Assembly (NCBI RefSeq): GCF_900564155.1
Contig: NZ_LS999839.1
Location: forward strand, 124,001-188,000
Direction: 5' to 3'
Source of the DNA: Pedobacter schmidteae
GTDB lineage: Bacteria; Bacteroidota; Bacteroidia; Sphingobacteriales; Sphingobacteriaceae
Length of the DNA stretch: 64,000 nt
Position numbers and translations under genes: made by a program. Below, piece after piece: positions 1 through 7,387 of the stretch. The notes beneath the pieces were generated by a model. It had not been told where the DNA came from. It was given only the letters and a program-made list of their open reading frames with translations, and made no database searches. Numbering within the stretch: position 1 is the stretch's first letter; each line of letters opens with the position of its first letter.

Positions 1-70
1 AAGCTTTTTGATCTCCTGCCTGGAAAGCTCCAAGAAGTTCATCATCGCCCATACCTGATAACTGATTCAT
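1..70 (-). CDS. ECF-type RNA polymerase sigma factor, N-terminal fragment
   Basis: Only the first 23 codons are inside the window; the gene runs off the left edge. The ATG is the complement of 68-70. The visible peptide contains MGDDELLGAFQAGDQKAF, which fits the start of Bacteroidota ECF sigma factors (a 'D-x-x-L-x-x-x-x-x-G-D-x-x-A-F' pattern leading into region 2). Such sigma factors usually pair with a FecR anti-sigma and a SusC/SusD locus, which would lie to the left. The call rests on a short fragment, so another protein with a similar N-terminus cannot be ruled out. Confidence 0.6.
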   Translation of the reverse strand, partial: MNQLSGMGDDELLGAFQAGDQKA

Positions 71-180
71 ACTGCGCTAAATTTTCGTAACAATATTAAT
101 ATAATTTCCGCACTTCTCAGTTAAAAACACTATAAAATGAGGGCAAAAATTAGCACATTGAGGAGCTACTTTAAATTGAA

Positions 181-807
181 CTAGCGTTGCAGTCTTTTTA
201 TCACCTTTTCTACGCGCTTTCGCTTACTGTCTTTTTCAATATCATCCAATCTGGATGCAAGTGTTTTGATGAATGTAGCTTTGTTGGCCAGGCTGATGAT
301 TGGTAAGGCGTTTTCGGCATACATAGGCAGTTGATTGGTGGCGCTGCCGATTAATTGTTCATTGAACAAGGAAAATGCTGGGTCTGCATAAGCAGGCAGA
401 CTACACAGCTTTATCAATATGGCCATCAAATTATCTTTGGTAATAACCGTTCCTTTTTCGGCAATACCAACCAGGTTTCCCAGGTTTTCGAATATGGCCT
501 GCGGTTTTTCCAGTGTAATGGTATTTAGGGCAGTCATCGCTCCCCATTGCAACCTGTTGTTTTTACTGTCCAGCAACTTTATAAACTTTTCATAATGCGC
601 AGCAATAAGCTTTGGGTCCTGAGCGCCAACTTCATAAATCACCTTTATACAATCATTTTGTATATCCTTATTTTTATGCTCAAGATGACCAACCAGTTCT
701 TCAACAGCAGTTACATCCCTATTTGCAACAATTTGTTGAGCCAGCTCCTGGTTGGGCATTTCATCTCTTCTACCCAACGAAGTAGAGAGTTTTTCTAGTA
801 TGTTCAT
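181..807 (-). CDS. HEAT-repeat-like protein of unknown function
   Basis: The protein has 208 residues, no signal peptide and no membrane segment. It appears all-helical, with repeated helix pairs: residues 22-60 contain an 'A-V-E-E-L-V ... L-I-A-A' pattern, and a second unit around 75-110 contains 'RLQWGAMTALNTI'. This suggests an armadillo/HEAT fold, usually a protein-protein interaction scaffold. The C-terminus is basic (KRKRVEKVIKRLQR). It is monocistronic, with a candidate promoter at 900-928. Its partner and role cannot be told from the sequence. Confidence 0.7.
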   Translation of the reverse strand: MNILEKLSTSLGRRDEMPNQELAQQIVANRDVTAVEELVGHLEHKNKDIQNDCIKVIYEVGAQDPKLIAAHYEKFIKLLDSKNNRLQWGAMTALNTITLEKPQAIFENLGNLVGIAEKGTVITKDNLMAILIKLCSLPAYADPAFSLFNEQLIGSATNQLPMYAENALPIISLANKATFIKTLASRLDDIEKDSKRKRVEKVIKRLQR

Positions 808-899
808 ATTATTTAGATCAGGTATTATTTTGGTTCAGAAAGTTGACCATGAATACTAAACAACAACTTTTTCAGGGTCAACTCTGGTTAATTTGAACA

Positions 900-928
900 C
901 AAAAATAGTAAACTTACATTTAGAACAA
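900..928 (-). promoter_or_regulatory. Candidate Bacteroidota promoter for the HEAT-like gene
   Basis: On the minus strand TTG (926-928) is followed after 18 bases by TATTTTTG (900-907), which matches the -33 TTG / -7 TAnnTTTG pattern. The leader to the ATG at 807 would be about 85 bases. It contains an inverted repeat, AGTTGACC/GGTCAACT, separated by about 26 bases. Confidence 0.45.
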
Positions 929-939
929 CAGGTCCTTAT

Positions 940-1476
940 TTACTTTTTATCAATACGATAGCGAAGCGACACCAGGCCCGTTTCATAGGCTTTACTTTCC
1001 AATAATGTGAGTTGAGTACGGCTGTCCTGCCCGCGGAACAATGGTTTGCCACTACCCAAAAGAATGGGGTGTACAGACATCCACAATTCATCTACCAGGC
1101 CTTCTTTCATCAGGGCATCAGTAAGCGAAGCACCACCATACAGCCATATGTCTTTTCCAGGCTGTGCTTTTATCCTTGTTGCTTCAGAGATACTATCGTT
1201 GGCAACAAGCACAGCACCTTCCTTTACGGATTTCAAGGTTTTAGAAAATACGTATTCTCTCATTGCCGGCATACCGGGAACCGTTTCTCCGCCATTGCTC
1301 TCTGCATATTGCTGTGCCATCTCATAACTTTTACGACCAATAAAGATGGCGTCTACCCGCGTAAAAAATTCGTTCAATCCATAATCCTGATCGGTAAAGC
1401 ACCAATCAAATTCACCATTTGGCCCCTCAATATACCCATCCAATGTGACCGCCAATCCTAATATTAATTTTCTCAT
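940..1476 (-). CDS. Dihydrofolate reductase-fold (RibD C-terminal) family protein
   Basis: The protein has 178 residues. It starts MRKLILGLAVTLDGYIEG, the typical opening of the 'dihydrofolate reductase family / RibD_C' group, where L-D-G-Y/F-I-x-G is the first strand and substrate loop. 'DAIFIGRKSYEMA' and 'DIWLYGGASLTDALM' match the NADPH-binding parts of the fold, and 'VDELWMSVHPILLGSG' is the family's late motif. I chose the ATG at 1476 because the open frame upstream runs back into the end of the AraC gene and is not family-like. These proteins are usually cytoplasmic NADPH-dependent reductases with unknown substrates and are not the folate enzyme. The gene lies 64 bases behind the AraC regulator on the same strand, so the two may be co-transcribed. 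Confidence 0.85.
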   Translation of the reverse strand: MRKLILGLAVTLDGYIEGPNGEFDWCFTDQDYGLNEFFTRVDAIFIGRKSYEMAQQYAESNGGETVPGMPAMREYVFSKTLKSVKEGAVLVANDSISEATRIKAQPGKDIWLYGGASLTDALMKEGLVDELWMSVHPILLGSGKPLFRGQDSRTQLTLLESKAYETGLVSLRYRIDKK

Positions 1477-1540
1477 ATCATTCTTATTTACCTCACAAAA
1501 TTGCAAAAACTTAATATCGGCAAATTGTACAAAACGGACA

Positions 1541-2323
1541 TCAATATACAATATATTGGGCGCGCAACACCTCTCCAGGGGTGTGACCTGTGTACATCTT
1601 ATAGTCACGATTAAAATGGGCCTGATCGTAATACCCACTTTCATAAGCCACCTGGGTAAGTGAAAGTGCAGGATATTTTTTCAGGGAATGCAACGACCGC
1701 ATGAATCTGCAAACACCCAGATAAGTTTTAGGTGACAGCCCCATATATTGCTGAAATTTTCGCGAAAGATGACGCCGACTAAGGCCGGTATCATTGGCAA
1801 TATCAGTTGCAGAAATTGAACCACCTGAACGTTGCATCAGCCTTAGCCAATAGGTCAGCTGCAAATCCTGCTCTCCCAAGGCCAGTTGTTGCAGCAAATA
1901 CTTTTGGGCAATAACCACCCGCACATTATTGTCAGATGCATTGGCTAGTTTGTCTTCCATTTCCATAACTGTCCCACTCCACAAATTGGAAAGGGTTACA
2001 GTAGTATCGCTTAGTACCTGCATTGGTAGCCGAAAGAAGGGGTAGGCCATACCGGGATAAAAACAAATGGCCAGGCAACCTGCTCCCTTGCGCATCTGCA
2101 CTTCCATAGAGCGGCTCATACGTGCAGTAACAATGCTGCGTTTATGCAACTCATGGCCGATAATCGCAACGGGTGTGCTGGTATAATTTACAAACAGTTC
2201 AACACAAGTATCTGGCAATACTTGTATATAATTCGTATCTACAGCGTCATCGCAATCCATGGTACAGATTGATCTTATATAGGGTTGCAATCTGGAAGCG
2301 ATATCATAGGTTTGAATACGCAT
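1541..2323 (-). CDS. AraC-family transcriptional regulator
   Basis: The protein has 260 residues. The N-terminal part (about 1-150) resembles the DUF6597-type ligand domain ('LQPYIRSI', 'VLPDTCVELFVNY', 'CLAICFYPGMAYPFFRLP'). The C-terminal 100 residues form the two AraC helix-turn-helix units: 'ISATDIANDTGLSRRHLSRKF' and then 'SLTQVAYESGYYDQAHFNRDYK' before the usual 'TGHTPGEV' tail. A TATATTTG -7 box lies at 2330-2337, only a few bases upstream of the ATG, so the mRNA is probably nearly leaderless; this supports the start. The reductase gene directly downstream is the likely co-transcribed partner. The inducer is unknown. Confidence 0.9.
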   Translation of the reverse strand: MRIQTYDIASRLQPYIRSICTMDCDDAVDTNYIQVLPDTCVELFVNYTSTPVAIIGHELHKRSIVTARMSRSMEVQMRKGAGCLAICFYPGMAYPFFRLPMQVLSDTTVTLSNLWSGTVMEMEDKLANASDNNVRVVIAQKYLLQQLALGEQDLQLTYWLRLMQRSGGSISATDIANDTGLSRRHLSRKFQQYMGLSPKTYLGVCRFMRSLHSLKKYPALSLTQVAYESGYYDQAHFNRDYKMYTGHTPGEVLRAQYIVY

Positions 2324-2329
2324 AGTTTA

Positions 2330-2337
2330 CAAATATA
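2330..2337 (-). promoter_or_regulatory. -7 element (TATATTTG) of the AraC gene
   Basis: This is an exact TAnnTTTG match 7 bases before the ATG. No convincing -33 TTTG is visible upstream, which may mean that activation is needed. Confidence 0.4.
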
Positions 2338-2657
2338 AAAACTCTTGTCCGGGATGCTTTATTGTTTTAAAGAATACTTCGGCTAAGTTAGACCCGGTCA
2401 ACCTCAAATGCGAACTACTCAAAAAACAAACCTATGCAAATTTACTACCTACATCCGGCAATGACAGCAAAGCACATGAGCAAGACTACCGGGAGAAAGA
2501 GATCAGGCTTAATGTAAACAGGTACCTGGTAGGTACCTCACACCTAGATGATAGGTAGATAGAAGGTATAAATTACCTTGCAGGTACGGATGAGCTAGCC
2601 AGGACATACGAATTACGCGCCAGTAAAAAGTAAAGGGCAGCAAAAATAGATCATAAA
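2338..2657. other. Intergenic stretch, possible decayed coding remnant
   Basis: No real gene was found here. On the plus strand, one frame (position mod 3 = 0) stays open from about 2322 to the tag at about 2558 without an ATG. It then reopens after that stop until the taa near 2632 and reads as hydrophilic, protein-like sequence (for example EQDYREKEIRLNVNRYLVG). This could be a broken gene or chance. The segment also holds the palindrome CAGGTACCTG (2519-2528) and two further GGTAC copies. Confidence 0.25.
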
Positions 2658-2690
2658 ACAAAAAAGCTCCAGATTTCTCTGAAGCTTTTT
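2658..2690 (-). terminator. Rho-independent terminator of tRNA-Phe copy 1
   Basis: On the minus strand a hairpin, AAAAAGCTTC-AGA / TCT-GGAGCTTTTT, ends in a T run just downstream of the tRNA 3' end. Confidence 0.7.
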
Positions 2691-2694
2691 GCAG

Positions 2695-2767
2695 TGGTAT
2701 GGGCCGGGATCGAACCGGCGACACATGGATTTTCAGTCCATTGCTCTACCGACTGAGCTACCGTACC
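2695..2767 (-). tRNA. tRNA-Phe (anticodon GAA), copy 1
   Basis: This is a 73-base cloverleaf. The D arm is GCTC/GAGC, the anticodon stem ATGGA/TCCAT with loop CTGAAAA (anticodon GAA), and the T arm GCCGG-TTCGATC-CCGGC. The discriminator is A and no CCA is encoded. The acceptor stem GGTACGG / CCATACC has one mismatch, C5 with A68. The sequence is identical to the copy at 9465-9537. A structured leader and promoter lie at 2768-2846, and a terminator at 2658-2690. Confidence 0.97.
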
Positions 2768-2846
2768 ATCTTATTTAAACATGATTTTCTAATCATGTTC
2801 CCCTCGGTTGGGAGTGCAAATGTAGTGTCTTTTTCTGAACAACAAA
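2768..2846 (-). promoter_or_regulatory. Promoter and structured 5' leader of tRNA-Phe copy 1
   Basis: On the minus strand TTTG (2843-2846), 18 bases, then TACATTTG (2817-2824) form a full Bacteroidota promoter. The leader carries CCCAACCGAGGGG and then a perfect hairpin, AACATGATT-agaa-AATCATGTT, before TAAATAAGAT and the mature 5' end. The same arrangement with a different hairpin sequence precedes copy 2. Confidence 0.65.
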
Positions 2847-3166
2847 ATTTATTTTTAAAATAATTTGAATAAATGAGGCTAGAACGAGGCTCCACGCCAT
2901 TTATCTTCACCTCTAAAACTCAATAAATCACACAATCCCAAATAGTTAAATCCATCCCTAGCTTTCCAACTACCATGACCATTTCATTCAAAAAAATAAT
3001 AACCTATCCTGTGATGCTCATCCATACCTGCCAGCGTATCGTTTTGCGCTGCTATAATTTCACCAATTTCAAAACATTTCTATCAGAATTTGAAAGGTTG
3101 TTTTTAGATTCCAGGCTACCTTGCATGCTGCAACCAATTATACCTGAATTTCAAAAGTATCGAACA
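2847..3166. other. Region upstream of the heparinase pair
   Basis: No gene is supported. An in-frame extension of the lyase from an ATG at 2975 has no signal-peptide or family character. A weak promoter candidate, TTG (3098-3100) - 16 bases - TACCTTGC (3117-3124), lies about 45 bases before the chosen start. Confidence 0.4.
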
Positions 3167-5155
3167 ATGAAAAGAACTTTGAGCCTGCTTCTGGCAGCTT
3201 TTATAGCCTTCTCCTCCGGAAATCTCATGGCGCAAGTCCCCCCCGTCACCCAAAAAAGCTTTGACCCCATCAATCTGACCTATCCTGGTCTGGAAAAAGT
3301 AAACATGCTGTTTTTGGCTGGTAAATACAACGATGCCGCTACGGAGCTTTTGAGCTATTACCGACGCCGCACCACCGTAAAGCACCTTGATTTTAATTTG
3401 GAAGATGCAAAAAAGTTTGCCGGCAAAAAAACTGACCAGAATACGCTGGACCTGGCCAATGATATTTTGCAGCATAAATTTAAACCACATAAGGGCTACC
3501 CGGCTTACGACTATGGTAAAGACATCAACTGGCAATACCGTCCTGTGCAAGACCAGCTACTGACCACGTTTTTACACCGCACTGCTTTTTGGGAACCCCT
3601 GGGGATTGTGTACCGCAGTACTGGTGATGAACGTTATGCAAAGGAATGGATTTTTGAACTGCGCGATTGGATCAGAAAAAACAAACAGGGCGCTTATGCA
3701 GATGACAAGGACTATGCATGGAAGGCCTTTGTCGTATCGTTCAGACTGAACCACTGGAGTGGCTTTTTCAACTTGTTTTTAAATTCACCGAATTTTACGT
3801 CAAACTTTTTAACAGAGTTTTTAAACTCCTATAACGAACAGGCCAATTATGTTATGGCCAATTATACCGATGTTGGCAATCATCGCCTATATGAAGCTTT
3901 GCACCTGATGTATGCGGGTAGCACTTTCCCCGAAATGAAAGAAGCTGCAGCCTGGCGCAAAAGTGGCATCGCTGTTTTGAACGAAGAAATTCAAAAACAG
4001 GTATTGCCCGATGGGGTTCAATTTGAGCTATCCCCATCTTACCATATTGGGAGTGTAAAAATATTTTTGGACGCCTTGCAAATTGCTAAAATGAATGGCG
4101 CCGAAAACGAGTTTCCGGCAAGCTATCGTAATCTTGTAGAAAAAATGGTATTGGCTGTTGGCAAATATTCTTTTCCTGATTATACTTTCCCTCTTTATGG
4201 CAATGCATTTTTAACTACTAAAGATGCCATGCTCAAAAACTATAAAGACTGGGCCCAAGTTTTTCCAGAGAATAAGGTAATTGAATACTATGCTACCGAT
4301 GGATTTAGCGGCAAACAGCCAGATTACCTGTCGGCCGCCTTACCCAACGCTGGCTTTTACACTTTCAGAAATGGCTGGGATACCAAAGCAACCGTAATGC
4401 AGGTAAAAGCAGGTCCGCCTGCATCCTTCCATGCCCATCCGGACAACGGTACATTTGAACTCTGGGCAAAAGGCCGCAACTTTACGCCCGATGCAGGGAG
4501 CTTTGTATATGCCAATGTTGGCAAGCAGGAAAATGCAAAAAGAGATTGGTACCGATCTACCAAAGCGCACCAAACACTTACACTAAACAATAACAATATG
4601 CTGATCACCAAAGCAGAAGTAAGCAAATGGGAAGTAGGGAAAAGTCTGGATATTTTAAGCTATACTAATCCTAGTTATACCAACCTAAACCATCAGCGCA
4701 CCTTTCTGTTTATTGATCAAACCTATTTTCTGATTATCGACAGGGCCATTGGAACAGCCCAGGGAAATTTAGATATCCGCTATGTTTTAAAAGAAGACAG
4801 CAAACCTGTTTTTGACCGCGCCCAAAACAGCGTAACAACCCGTTATGCTGATGGTAACAACCTATTTATACAATTACTGAACAAAGATAAAGTGAATTTA
4901 AAAGCGGAAGAGAGCTTTGTATCTTATCAATATCAGAAGGAAGCCGCCCGACCAGCGTTTGCTTTTGAAAAGCCCAAAACAAGCGACAACACACAAGCTT
5001 TTATTTCTGTATTGTACCCTTTTAATGGCCATAAATCACCAACTGTAAAAGTTATAGAAAATGCAGCTCATGATCCTGCCAATGGAAAGATAGATATGAC
5101 CATAACCATTAATGGCAAAACCAATTCAATAAAACAAGATTTAACCCAGGAATAA
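3167..5155 (+). CDS. Heparinase III-type polysaccharide lyase (PL12 family), paralogue 1
   Basis: The protein has 662 residues. Starting at the ATG at 3167 gives a clean signal peptide (MKRTLSLLLAAFIAFSSGNLMAQ) and the family's usual length. It is collinear without gaps, through at least the first 430 residues, with the downstream hepC product. An N-terminal alpha-helical toroid (about 30-370) precedes a C-terminal beta-sandwich 'heparinase II/III-like' domain. The residues equivalent to the heparinase III catalytic set are all present: Asn238 (GNHRLYEA), Tyr292 (FELSPSYHIG) and His422 (FHAHPDNGTFE). It should act in the periplasm on a uronate-containing glycosaminoglycan by beta-elimination. 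Regions near the active site differ from hepC (for example FVVSFRLNHWSGFF against LEVSDRVQSLPPTF), so its substrate may differ. It lies 3 bases upstream of hepC and is surely co-transcribed with it. Confidence 0.9.
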   Translation: MKRTLSLLLAAFIAFSSGNLMAQVPPVTQKSFDPINLTYPGLEKVNMLFLAGKYNDAATELLSYYRRRTTVKHLDFNLEDAKKFAGKKTDQNTLDLANDILQHKFKPHKGYPAYDYGKDINWQYRPVQDQLLTTFLHRTAFWEPLGIVYRSTGDERYAKEWIFELRDWIRKNKQGAYADDKDYAWKAFVVSFRLNHWSGFFNLFLNSPNFTSNFLTEFLNSYNEQANYVMANYTDVGNHRLYEALHLMYAGSTFPEMKEAAAWRKSGIAVLNEEIQKQVLPDGVQFELSPSYHIGSVKIFLDALQIAKMNGAENEFPASYRNLVEKMVLAVGKYSFPDYTFPLYGNAFLTTKDAMLKNYKDWAQVFPENKVIEYYATDGFSGKQPDYLSAALPNAGFYTFRNGWDTKATVMQVKAGPPASFHAHPDNGTFELWAKGRNFTPDAGSFVYANVGKQENAKRDWYRSTKAHQTLTLNNNNMLITKAEVSKWEVGKSLDILSYTNPSYTNLNHQRTFLFIDQTYFLIIDRAIGTAQGNLDIRYVLKEDSKPVFDRAQNSVTTRYADGNNLFIQLLNKDKVNLKAEESFVSYQYQKEAARPAFAFEKPKTSDNTQAFISVLYPFNGHKSPTVKVIENAAHDPANGKIDMTITINGKTNSIKQDLTQE

Positions 5156-5158
5156 ATA

Positions 5159-7135
5159 ATGATACATTTTAAAAAATTACCCGGCTTTTGTGCGCTGCTA
5201 TGCTGCGTATTGTTCAGCAAAGCGCAAAATACCACCATCAGCCAAAAAGACTTTGCCAATATAAACCTAAACTATCCGGGACTGGAAATGGTCAATAAAG
5301 CCGTTTCTGCCGGTCGGTACGCAGATGCCGCCAAGGCATTGCTCACCTATTACAGGAAAAAGAGCAAGGAAAGAGAACCTGATTTCAGCAATGCTGAAAA
5401 GCCGGCCGACATACATCAGCCTATAGATAAACCAACGCAAGAAATGGCTGACAAAGCGCTACTTCATCAGTTTCAACCACATAAAGGTTATGGCTTTTTT
5501 GATTATGGTAAGGATATCAACTGGCAAATGTGGCCAGTAAAAGATAATGAAGTACGCTGGCAATTGCACCGCGTAAAATGGTGGCAGGCCATGGCACTGG
5601 TTTACCATGCTACAAAAGATGAGAAATATGCCAAAGAATGGGTGTACCAGTACAGCGACTGGGCCAGGAAAAATCCACGGGGCCTTTCGGCAGACAATGA
5701 CCGGTTTGTATGGCGACCGCTGGAAGTATCGGACCGGGTACAAAGTCTACCTCCTACTTTTGATTTATTGGTCAACTCGACCAGCTTTACACCGGCTTTT
5801 TTAATGGAGTTTTTAAAAAGCTATCATGAGCAGGCCGATTATTTACCTGCAAATTACGCTGAAAAGGGTAACCATCGTTTGTTTGAGGCCCAACGCACCT
5901 TATTTGCCGGGGTATCCTTCCCTGAGTTTAAAGATTCACCAAAATGGCGACAAAGCGGAGTAGAAGTGCTGAACACTGAAATCAAAAAACAGGTTTTTGC
6001 CGATGGAATGCAATTTGAACTTTCGCCCATTTACCATGTGGCTGCTATTGATATCTTTTTAAAAGCGTATAGCTCGGCAAAACGGGTGAACCTGGAAAAA
6101 GAGTTTCCAAAATCGTATGTGCAAACTGTAGAGAATATGATCATGGCACTGATCAGTATTTCGCTTCCAGATTACAACACCCCGATGTTTGGAGATTCGT
6201 GGCTTATCGATAAAGCATTCAGGATAAAACAATTTGCAGTTTGGTCTAAAGTTTTCCCCGCAAATGAAGCCATCCGGTATTTTGCTACCGATGGTAAGCA
6301 AGGTAAGGCGCCAGACTTTTTATCCAAAGCATTGAGCAATGCTGGTTTCTATACGTTTAGAAACGGCTGGGATAAAAATGCTACCGTTATGGTGTTAAAA
6401 GCCAGCCCTCCGGGAGAGTTTCACGCCCAACCTGATAATGGGACTTTTGAACTTTTTATAAAAGGGCGCAATTTTACGCCTGACGCAGGTGTTTACGTAT
6501 ATAGTGGCGATGCCGAGATCACCAAAATGAGAAACTGGTACCGCCAGACCAGGATACACAGTACTTTGACCTTAGATAATCAGAATATGGTGATCACCAA
6601 AGCCCATCAGGATAAATGGGAAAGTGGTAAAAGCCTGGATATATTAACCTATACTAACCCGAGCTATCCGAACTTAAATCATCAGCGAAGTGTACTTTTC
6701 ATCAACCAGAAATTCTTTTTAATTATTGATAAAGCCATTGGCACCGCAACCGGAAACCTTGGTGTACACTTCCAGCTGAAAGAAGATAGCAAACCCGTTT
6801 TTGATAAAACAAACCTTAAAGTAGCTACCACCTATGCGGACGGGAACAACCTGTTGATTCAATTGCTGAATACCGGCAAGGTAAGCCTTAACGAAGAGGA
6901 AGGTAAAGTATCTTATGTGTACAAGCAGGAATTATCCAGACCAGCATTTGTATTTCACCAGCCTAAAAACGATAACAGCACACAGGTATTTGTGAGCATT
7001 ATTTATCCTTATGGCACCGAGAAAGCGCCGGCGATCAGTATAAAGGAAAACGCAGGCAATGATTTTATAAAAGGAGACATCAATGTTACACTTAGCATTG
7101 ATGGGAAAAAACAGGAAATTAAGACTAAGCTATAG
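5159..7135 (+). CDS. hepC: Heparan-sulfate lyase, heparinase III (PL12)
   Basis: The protein has 658 residues and strongly resembles Pedobacter heparinus heparinase III (659 residues) over its whole length, as I recall that sequence. A signal peptide ends near KAQ (residue 23), so it is periplasmic. The known catalytic residues N240/Y294/H424 of the P. heparinus enzyme correspond here to Asn238 (GNHRLFEA), Tyr292 (ELSPIYHV) and His422 (GEFHAQPDNGTF), a constant offset of two. The enzyme cleaves heparan sulfate by beta-elimination at low-sulfated glucosamine-(1-4)-uronic acid linkages. It forms a two-gene operon with a paralogue and is followed by a strong hairpin terminator. No sulfatase, SusC/D or unsaturated glucuronidase lies next to it, as is also reported for the scattered hep genes of P. 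heparinus. Confidence 0.95.
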   Translation: MIHFKKLPGFCALLCCVLFSKAQNTTISQKDFANINLNYPGLEMVNKAVSAGRYADAAKALLTYYRKKSKEREPDFSNAEKPADIHQPIDKPTQEMADKALLHQFQPHKGYGFFDYGKDINWQMWPVKDNEVRWQLHRVKWWQAMALVYHATKDEKYAKEWVYQYSDWARKNPRGLSADNDRFVWRPLEVSDRVQSLPPTFDLLVNSTSFTPAFLMEFLKSYHEQADYLPANYAEKGNHRLFEAQRTLFAGVSFPEFKDSPKWRQSGVEVLNTEIKKQVFADGMQFELSPIYHVAAIDIFLKAYSSAKRVNLEKEFPKSYVQTVENMIMALISISLPDYNTPMFGDSWLIDKAFRIKQFAVWSKVFPANEAIRYFATDGKQGKAPDFLSKALSNAGFYTFRNGWDKNATVMVLKASPPGEFHAQPDNGTFELFIKGRNFTPDAGVYVYSGDAEITKMRNWYRQTRIHSTLTLDNQNMVITKAHQDKWESGKSLDILTYTNPSYPNLNHQRSVLFINQKFFLIIDKAIGTATGNLGVHFQLKEDSKPVFDKTNLKVATTYADGNNLLIQLLNTGKVSLNEEEGKVSYVYKQELSRPAFVFHQPKNDNSTQVFVSIIYPYGTEKAPAISIKENAGNDFIKGDINVTLSIDGKKQEIKTKL

Positions 7136-7163
7136 TTTCACATCATTTCCTAAATCCATTTTT

Positions 7164-7203
7164 GCGGGGATTATACTAAAGTGTATAATCCCCGCTGTAT
7201 TTT
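7164..7203 (+). terminator. Terminator of the heparinase operon
   Basis: A perfect 13-bp stem (GCGGGGATTATAC at 7164-7176 with its complement at 7183-7195) encloses a 6-base loop and is followed by TGTATTTT. A second perfect 9-bp hairpin (AAAGTGATC at 7204-7212 with its complement at 7219-7227) follows immediately. Confidence 0.8.
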
Positions 7204-7340
7204 AAAGTGATCCAATTCGATCACTTTATCTGCTGTAAGCAGCCACAATATAAATCCCTCCTATTTAAAAATTTTCATGTAACATTTTCCAAAAGCGGCC
7301 GTCATACAACCACTAACAACACATTTACAGACACTTAGCT

Positions 7341-7360
7341 AAAAAAAAAAAAAAAAAAAA
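7341..7360 (+). repeat. Homopolymer tract of 20 A
   Basis: Twenty consecutive A residues lie 27 bases before the ATG of the retropepsin-like gene, probably in its promoter or leader. Tracts of this length are prone to slippage. Confidence 0.8.
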
Positions 7361-7387
7361 CTAAATCAATATCTAAATTATGCTGTC

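Noticed and set aside
2509..2724. 71-codon frame on the minus strand
   Set aside because: It runs through the tRNA-Phe gene and its terminator and has no protein-like character.
2975..3166. 64-residue N-terminal extension of the first lyase
   Set aside because: The ATG at 3167 gives a proper signal peptide and matches the length of the paralogue; the extension has neither signal nor family similarity.
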